Shown here one piece after another: positions 6,201 through 10,105 of a stretch of DNA of 10,105 nucleotides. This stretch comes from Acidisphaera sp035272265 (GTDB lineage Bacteria; Pseudomonadota; Alphaproteobacteria; Acetobacterales; Acetobacteraceae). Position 1 is the stretch's first letter, and every line of letters starts with the position of its first letter. Under the pieces are notes generated by a model. It searched no databases and was not told the origin of the DNA. It saw nothing but the letters and a program-made list of their open reading frames with translations. The stretch lies in NCBI GenBank assembly GCA_035272265.1, contig DATEQV010000097.1, forward strand, positions 1 to 10,105, given 5' to 3'. A program made the position numbers and the translations under genes.

Positions 6201-6443
6201 GATCAGCTGGCGCTCCGAGCGAATGCTGAAGAACACCTGCAACAGCAGCGCGCTGAGCAGCTGTTCCGGTGGCACCGTGGGGCGCCCTTCGCTCGCATAA
6301 AGGCGACCCGGGCTCGGGTTCAGCTGCGTCAGGATATCCCGCACCAGCCGCCGCACCTCGCGCAGCGGATGATCCGCCGGGATCCGCGCCTCCGGCGAGA
6401 GGTCGGAGAACAGTCCACCCTGGTCACGGAACCCGCAAGGCAT
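6201..6443 (-). pseudogene. IS5-family transposase, N-terminal fragment
   Basis: The minus-strand frame from ATG 6443 encodes 81 residues that look like the N-terminus of IS5-family transposases (DUF772 region): QGGLFSDLSPEAR, then IPADHPLREVRRLV, GRPTVPPEQLL, and ALLLQVFFSIRSERQL. The family resemblance stops at residue 81; intact relatives continue with a segment like MEQLDYNLLFRWFVGL and a DDE catalytic domain. Here the frame runs into unrelated codons and ends at 6138. The catalytic part is absent, so the gene is dead. The break marks a deletion or recombination point near 6201-6210. Confidence 0.75.
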
Positions 6444-6521
6444 CGTTTGCCCCCGCAGCCGTCAAGCGCTTTGAATCATTGCGCTCGACGGCCGGACAAG
6501 GGTTTTCAGCGAACTGCTGAC
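6201..6521 (-). mobile_element. Truncated IS5-family insertion sequence
   Basis: The fragment keeps the transposase start and about 78 bp in front of it. The likely outer end is the TTTTCAGCGAACTGCTGA stretch ending near 6521, which resembles the terminal repeats of this IS type, judged from memory of the family. The other end and most of the element are missing, and no matching inverted repeat is found to the left in the window. The right boundary is approximate; the left boundary is where transposase similarity stops. Confidence 0.5.
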
Positions 6522-6734
6522 GATCACGCCGCCCGGTGCATGCGGGACAGTACGCTGATCCGACCGGTGGACGAACGGACCACCCTTGCCCTCTCGTCCC
6601 TGGCCAGGCAGCTGGCTATCCAGACCCCGCCAGTGTCCATCTGCGTGCGTCGGACGTTGCCCCTCGCGATACGCGTGCGGGACAGGTGGAATTCGGACTG
6701 CGGACGGTCTTACCGAGTCGCCTTACCGCCTCTC
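6522..6734. other. Upstream region of the Mo operon, no gene seen
   Basis: There is no recognisable coding region. A 10-bp word, TGCGGGACAG, occurs at 6541-6550 and 6676-6685, 135 bp apart, with no obvious role. I looked for the NifA enhancer site TGT-N10-ACA expected upstream of a nif-type sigma54 promoter and found none; the only TGT in the stretch has no ACA at the right distance. The activator site may be diverged, further upstream, or lost when the IS element was inserted. Confidence 0.5.
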
Positions 6735-6750
6735 TGGCCGGTCTTTTGCA
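6735..6750 (+). promoter_or_regulatory. Sigma54 (-24/-12) promoter of the mop-modD-modA operon
   Basis: TGGCCGGTCTTTTGCA fits the RpoN consensus TGGCAC-N5-TTGCA, with the invariant GG and GC at exactly the required spacing and a strong TTTTGCA -12 element. The -24 element deviates at two positions. The predicted start is near 6761, giving a leader of about 23 nt before the original mop ATG at 6784. With fixCX nearby, NifA is the likely activator, but no enhancer site is visible. Confidence 0.7.
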
Positions 6751-6783
6751 CCGGGCTTGAACACTCGACAGGAGACCGTCCGG

Positions 6784-6823
6784 ATGAAGCTGAGCGCTCG
6801 CAATCAGATCAAAGGCAAGATCA
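6784..6823 (+). pseudogene. mop: Displaced original start of mop
   Basis: ATG 6784, with AGGAGA 9-10 nt upstream, encodes MKLSARNQIKGKIIAVQ, the normal N-terminus of a molbindin. The 22-bp duplication then shifts the frame. Translation from this ATG reads a basic, non-homologous sequence and does not stop until 7059, past the end of mop. Joining the first 27 codon-equivalents here with the downstream frame would restore a 68-residue Mop, so the lesion is a single event. Confidence 0.7.
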
Positions 6824-6854
6824 TTGCCGTGCAAAGGCAAGATCATTGCCGTGC
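6811..6854 (+). repeat. Exact 22-bp tandem duplication inside mop
   Basis: Bases 6811-6832 and 6833-6854 are identical, beginning AAAGGCAAGATC and ending GCCGTGC, and three further A's at 6855-6857 match the start of a third copy. The unit length is not a multiple of three, so it produces a +1 frame shift. Perfect identity suggests a recent slippage event, reversible by loss of one copy, or an assembly artefact. Confidence 0.95.
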
Positions 6855-7012
6855 AAAACGGCCAGACGACGGGCCACGTGCAGATCGACGTCGGGCATGG
6901 CGTCGTGATCATCACCTCCATCACGAACGAGGCCATCGACGATTTGAAACTCGCCGTCGGAGACGAGGCGGTCGCCGTGATCAAGGCGTCGGACGTCATG
7001 GTCGCCAAGTGA
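6824..7012 (+). CDS. mop: Molbindin Mop, TOBE-domain molybdate-binding protein (altered start)
   Basis: Mop proteins are about 68-residue single TOBE domains that form hexamers and bind molybdate in the cytoplasm as a store or buffer. From KGKIIAVQNGQTTGHVQIDVGHGVVIITSITNEAIDDLKLAVGDEAVAVIKASDVMVAK the match to the family is full length. The normal N-terminus (MKLSARNQI) is encoded from ATG 6784 but lies in another frame because of the 22-bp duplication at 6811-6854. The longest in-frame product starts at TTG 6824 within the first repeat copy (MPCKGKII..., 62 residues), with AAAGG 8 nt upstream, itself part of the repeat. It would lack most of the first beta strand. It may be a weakly expressed variant, a frameshift-rescued protein or a pseudogene. 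It sits directly behind a sigma54 promoter and 90 bp before modD. Confidence 0.75.
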   Translation: MPCKGKIIAVQNGQTTGHVQIDVGHGVVIITSITNEAIDDLKLAVGDEAVAVIKASDVMVAK

Positions 7013-7102
7013 ACGTCCGCTCCGGCAACGATTGCGAACGCGAATTCGTCGCCTCGTAGGCGTCACCTGCCAGCGGCGCCAGTCTGCGTGGCCGAAAGCG
7101 AC

Positions 7103-7963
7103 ATGTCATTCCGCATCTCCCCTGCCCGGCTCGAAACGATGCTGCTGGAGGACGCGCCTTACGGCGACATGACGACGCTCGCCCTCGGCATCGGCGCTCA
7201 GCCGGGTGCGGCGACCCTGCGCACCGGCGCCGCACTGACCGTGTGCTGTGCCGAGGAGGCGGAGGCTCTGTTTCTGCATGCCGGCTGTCGACACGTGCGC
7301 CGTTTCGCCGCGTCCGGCGATCACCTCGCAGCCGGCGCCGACATCCTCGTGGCGGAAGGGCCGGTGGCGGCGTTGCAGCTCGCGGCGCGCACTGCACAGG
7401 CGCTGATGGAGGTGACGTCGGGCGTGGCGACGCGCGCGCGACGGATCCTGCAGGCCGCGCGGTCAGGCCGGCCCGACATTTCGCTCGCCTGCACGCGCAA
7501 GCACCTGCCCGGCAGCAAGGATGCGATGCTGAAGGCGATCATGGTAGCCGGCTGCACCCCGCACCGCTTCGGATTGTCGGAGAGCATCCTGGTCTTCGCC
7601 CATCATCGCGCCTTCCTCGGCGCCGAGACGCCGCGCGACTGGATCGCGCGACTGCGCGCCGCACAGCCGGAACGGCGCATCGTCGTCGAGGCCGAAACGG
7701 TCGAGGACGCGCTTCTGTTCGCGCAGAGCGGAGCGGACTGCGTGCAGCTCGACCGCATGACGCCGGAGGAGGTCGCCGCCGCGGTTGATGCCGTCGCCGG
7801 CATCAACCCTCGCGCTGCCATCGCGGCGACGGGCGGGATCAACGAAAGCAATGCGGCCGCCTATGCCGCGACGGGAGTGGACATGCTCGTTACCTCGGCG
7901 CCATATTTCGCGCCGCCGCTCGACGTGAAAGTGACGATGGCGCCCGCCGCCAGCAGGCCCTGA
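7103..7963 (+). CDS. modD: ModD, NadC-like protein of molybdenum operons
   Basis: The 286-residue protein has the fold of nicotinate-nucleotide (quinolinate) phosphoribosyltransferase. The N-terminal LLEDAPYGDMTT region is followed by the phosphoribosyl-site motif T131-R-K-H-L-P-G-S-K139, VEAETVEDALLFAQSGADCVQLDRM, and the phosphate-binding G244-G245-I-N-E. The end TSAPYFAPPLDVKVTM is ModD-like; true NadC differs in the H134-containing motif. ModD is found with Mo transport genes of diazotrophs; its reaction is not established. The start is taken as ATG 7103, with GAAAGCG just upstream; GTG 7088 is an in-frame alternative with no better ribosome site. It is followed by modA after 32 bp, in one operon. 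Confidence 0.88.
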   Translation: MSFRISPARLETMLLEDAPYGDMTTLALGIGAQPGAATLRTGAALTVCCAEEAEALFLHAGCRHVRRFAASGDHLAAGADILVAEGPVAALQLAARTAQALMEVTSGVATRARRILQAARSGRPDISLACTRKHLPGSKDAMLKAIMVAGCTPHRFGLSESILVFAHHRAFLGAETPRDWIARLRAAQPERRIVVEAETVEDALLFAQSGADCVQLDRMTPEEVAAAVDAVAGINPRAAIAATGGINESNAAAYAATGVDMLVTSAPYFAPPLDVKVTMAPAASRP

Positions 7964-7995
7964 CTCGCCCAGCTCATACGTTGAAAGGACCAAGC

Positions 7996-8811
7996 GTGAT
8001 CCGCAAACATCCGCATGTTTCCGACCCGAAGCGCCGCGTCGGCCGGCGCAGGTCGCTCGCGCGCATCGCCGCGCTGGCGGTGCTTCTGCTGCCCGCCCCG
8101 GCGCTGGCACAGACGGTATTTGCCGCGGCGAGCCTGACCGACGCGATGAAGGACATCTCCGCGGCGTGGCAGAAGCAGGGCCATCCGGCGCCGACGATGT
8201 CCTTCACATCCAGTTCCACGCTCGCACGGCAGATCGAGCAGGGCGCGCCGGCCAACATCTTCGCCTCCGCCGACGAGAACTGGATGGACTATCTGCAGAA
8301 GCGCAACCTGATCGTGAACGAGTCGCGGCGCAACCTGCTGTCGAACAGCCTGGTGCTCGTCGTGCCGGCTTCAGCACGACCGAAAGGCGCTGCGCCGGTG
8401 ACCATCGAACCGGGCTTCGACCTCGCCGGACTGCTGGGCAGGGACGGGCGGCTTGCGACCGGCGATCCGGCGCACGTACCGGTCGGCATCTATGCCGAAC
8501 AGTCGCTGCGCAAGCTCGGGCTGTGGGACGCCGTTTCAGGGCGCCTTGCGCCGTCGGACTCGGTGCGCGCGGCGCTGTTGCTGGTCGAGCGCGGCGAGGC
8601 GCCGGCCGGGATCGTCTACAGCACCGACGCGGCTGTCTCGCCCGGCGTCGCGATCGCGGGCATCTTTCCCGCATCCAGCCACGATCCGATTGCCTATCCG
8701 TTCGCGCTGGTGCGCGGACAGGACACGCCGGAGGCGCGCGCGCTGCTCGCGTTCATCGAAGGGCCGGAAGGACACCGCATCTTCGAGGCACGCGGCTTCG
8801 TCACCGAGTGA
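7996..8811 (+). CDS. modA: Molybdate-binding periplasmic protein ModA
   Basis: The 271-residue precursor has an arginine-rich n-region (RRVGRRRS), a hydrophobic core (IAALAVLLLPAP) and a signal peptidase site at ALA38-Q39, so the mature protein is periplasmic. The mature part is a class II solute-binding protein for molybdate/tungstate. VFAAASLTDAM (Ser46) and FTSSSTLARQIEQGAPANIFASADENWMD contain the oxyanion-binding serines, and VPVGIYAEQSL and GIVYSTDA (Tyr208) complete the pocket as in E. coli ModA. GTG 7996 is preceded by AAAGGA at 6 nt. The permease and ATPase genes (modB, modC) do not follow; the next gene converges after 15 bp, so the transporter partners must be elsewhere. Confidence 0.92.
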   Translation: MIRKHPHVSDPKRRVGRRRSLARIAALAVLLLPAPALAQTVFAAASLTDAMKDISAAWQKQGHPAPTMSFTSSSTLARQIEQGAPANIFASADENWMDYLQKRNLIVNESRRNLLSNSLVLVVPASARPKGAAPVTIEPGFDLAGLLGRDGRLATGDPAHVPVGIYAEQSLRKLGLWDAVSGRLAPSDSVRAALLLVERGEAPAGIVYSTDAAVSPGVAIAGIFPASSHDPIAYPFALVRGQDTPEARALLAFIEGPEGHRIFEARGFVTE

Positions 8812-8826
8812 CCGGCGCGCGGCGCT

Positions 8827-9111
8827 TCAGCCGAACTTGAACAGGACGCCGAACCCGCCGCGCGGATAGCTCCATTCGATGTCGCCGGTCTCCGCGCACA
8901 GGATCCGGCAGGTGCCGCATTCGAGGCAACCGTCCGCCGTCACCTCCACCTGGCCGCGGTCGTTCAGGTCGTAGCAATGCGCCGGGCAGATGCGCATCAG
9001 CATCAGCAACGCCTGGGACGGCGTCGTGTGCGGCTTGACCTTGATGTGCGGTCGACCGGAGTCGACCACGTAGCGGTTGTTGAACAGTCGATCCTCGACC
9101 CGCACCGTCAT
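8827..9111 (-). CDS. fixX: Ferredoxin-like protein FixX
   Basis: The 94-residue protein is FixX, the iron-sulfur partner of FixC in the FixABCX complex, which bifurcates electrons from NADH to quinone and to ferredoxin or flavodoxin for nitrogenase. The sequence ICPAHCYDLN (C42, C46) and the cluster motif C62-x2-C65-x2-C68-x3-C72 supply the ligands for one [4Fe-4S] cluster. The ending YPRGGFGVLFKFG is the family signature. It starts 31 nt after the fixC stop with AAGGGAGG 7 nt before the ATG, so the two are co-transcribed. Its stop lies 15 bp from the end of convergent modA; I see no clear terminator between them. Confidence 0.95.
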   Translation of the reverse strand: MTVRVEDRLFNNRYVVDSGRPHIKVKPHTTPSQALLMLMRICPAHCYDLNDRGQVEVTADGCLECGTCRILCAETGDIEWSYPRGGFGVLFKFG

Positions 9112-9142
9112 GACACAGCCTCCCTTGAACTCACACGGGCGC

Positions 9143-10105
9143 CTAGCGCCACGCCCTCGCCAGCCTGAACGCGTCGCCCAGCAGGCCCGTCAGCTTGCGG
9201 CTGCTGCGGACCATGCCGACGATCTGCCGCTCCTTCTCCCGCTTGTCCGCGCCGTCGACCCGCAGCCAGGTCTGCATCGCCTGGCTCATCATGCGCGGAT
9301 AGGTGCCGAACAGGTGCTTCGTGCCGTGCAGGAAGTTCGGGATGTCCTTGTACTTCTTCAGGTCCTTCATCACGAACGTCTTGTGCAGGCGATCCTGGTA
9401 AGCCCCCAAGGCATCGGCCGAGAAGTCCGACCGCGTGCGGCAAAGCTGCACGATCAGTTCGCCGGCCACGCGGCCGGTGGTCATCGCCATGTTCGAGCCC
9501 TCGCGATGCACGGCGTTCACGAACTGCCCGGCATCGCCGACGATCAGCCACCCGTCGCCATACAGCTGCGGAATCGCCCGGTAGCCGCCCTCCGGGATCA
9601 GGTGCGCCGAGTACTCTTTCACTTCCGCGCCCTGCAACAGGGGCGCGATCGACGAATGCGTCTTGAACCGCTCCAGCAGCTCGTAGGGCGCCGCATTGCC
9701 GGTCTTGAAATCCGACACAAGGCAGCCGATGCCGACCGAGAGGGATTCCTGGTTGGTGTAGAGGAACGCCGTGCCGCTCATGCCGCCGGTGACCGTTCCC
9801 ATCGCCTCGATCACCACGCCTTCGGAGCCGCGCAGGTTGAAGCGGCTTTCAATCGTCTCGCGCGGCAGGAAGTGCATCTCCTTCACCGCCAGCGCAACCG
9901 TGTCCGGCTTCAGCTCGGGCCGCAGACCGGAGCGCTGCGCCACCAAGCCATTGACGCCTTCGGCCAGCACGACGACATTGGCCAGGACCACGCCGCCGTC
10001 GCGGTCGGTGCGCACGCCGATCACCCGGCCCGACTCCGTGCGGATCAACTCTGTGACGGTTGTTTCGCACAGCAGCGTCGCGCCCGCTTCACGTACCTTG
10101 CCGCT
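9143..10105 (-). CDS. fixC: FixC, ETF-quinone oxidoreductase-like flavoprotein (C-terminal part)
   Basis: The gene runs off the right edge, leaving about 320 C-terminal residues of a roughly 430-residue flavoprotein. FixC carries FAD and, with FixX, passes the high-potential branch of bifurcated electrons to quinone at the membrane. Visible features are VVLANVVVLAEGVNGLVAQRSGL (FAD-domain strand), YRAIPQLYGDGWLIVGDAGQFVNAVHREGSNMAMTTGRVA (the GD motif contacting FAD and the quinone-side helix), and KYKDIPNFLHGTKHLFGTYPRMM near the end. No frameshift is seen. fixX follows directly; fixA and fixB would be expected to the right of the window. The N-terminal dinucleotide-binding motif and any promoter are outside it. 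Confidence 0.95.
   Translation of the reverse strand, partial: SGKVREAGATLLCETTVTELIRTESGRVIGVRTDRDGGVVLANVVVLAEGVNGLVAQRSGLRPELKPDTVALAVKEMHFLPRETIESRFNLRGSEGVVIEAMGTVTGGMSGTAFLYTNQESLSVGIGCLVSDFKTGNAAPYELLERFKTHSSIAPLLQGAEVKEYSAHLIPEGGYRAIPQLYGDGWLIVGDAGQFVNAVHREGSNMAMTTGRVAGELIVQLCRTRSDFSADALGAYQDRLHKTFVMKDLKKYKDIPNFLHGTKHLFGTYPRMMSQAMQTWLRVDGADKREKERQIVGMVRSSRKLTGLLGDAFRLARAWR

Noticed and set aside
6541..6685. TGCGGGACAG repeated at 6541 and 6676 as possible activator sites
   Set aside because: It is only 10 bp, not palindromic, unlike the NifA site, and plausible by chance in this composition.
6153..6908. 251-codon plus-strand frame spanning the IS remnant and the mop 5' end
   Set aside because: It is antisense to the transposase fragment, passes through the sigma54 promoter, and then reads mop out of frame.
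1..10105. CRISPR array or toxin-antitoxin module
   Set aside because: No regularly spaced direct repeats with spacers, no Cas motifs, and no adjacent pair of small genes resembling a known toxin-antitoxin family.

Overview
The window is very GC-rich and reads like an alphaproteobacterial chromosome, most likely from a nitrogen-fixing member of the Rhodospirillales (Acetobacteraceae-like). The evidence is the infA-maf-rng-yacG-tRNA-Phe housekeeping cluster, frequent GTG and TTG starts, and a molybdenum/fix block of the kind that accompanies nif genes. The taxonomic call is inference from gene content and order, not from a marker alignment.

Layout. Bases 1-350 hold no conventional gene, but they contain what looks like a compact small transcription unit: two dyad-symmetric operator-like sites, a sigma70-like promoter, a 15-nt perfect match to the 16S rRNA 3' tail that places a GTG start, a 12-codon ORF, a downstream anti-Shine-Dalgarno, and two hairpins, the last terminator-like. 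A DsbA/FrnE-type oxidoreductase (minus) and a glutathione S-transferase family protein (plus) then run divergently. They are followed by an EthA-type Baeyer-Villiger monooxygenase.

Bases 3624-5765 are a tightly packed housekeeping operon: translation factor IF-1, a Maf nucleotide pyrophosphatase, a short RNase E/G, the zinc peptide YacG and tRNA-Phe(GAA), closed by a hairpin at 5780-5811. Immediately past the tRNA the character changes. About 1 kb (5766-6783) has no intact gene and carries the 5' part of an IS5-family transposase. This looks like a scar, possibly an island boundary at tRNA-Phe.

A sigma54 (-24/-12) promoter at 6735-6750 then starts a molybdenum operon: mop (molbindin), modD and modA. 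Converging on it from the right edge are fixX and the C-terminal part of fixC, components of the FixABCX electron-bifurcating complex that supplies low-potential electrons to nitrogenase. The right third is therefore a nitrogen-fixation accessory region: Mo capture (ModA), Mo storage or binding (Mop) and electron supply (FixCX).

The most notable lesion is an exact 22-bp tandem duplication near the 5' end of mop. It throws the normal ATG out of frame but creates a new AAAGG-N8-TTG start for the intact remainder. The most likely undescribed element is the small-ORF/RNA unit at about 155-346.
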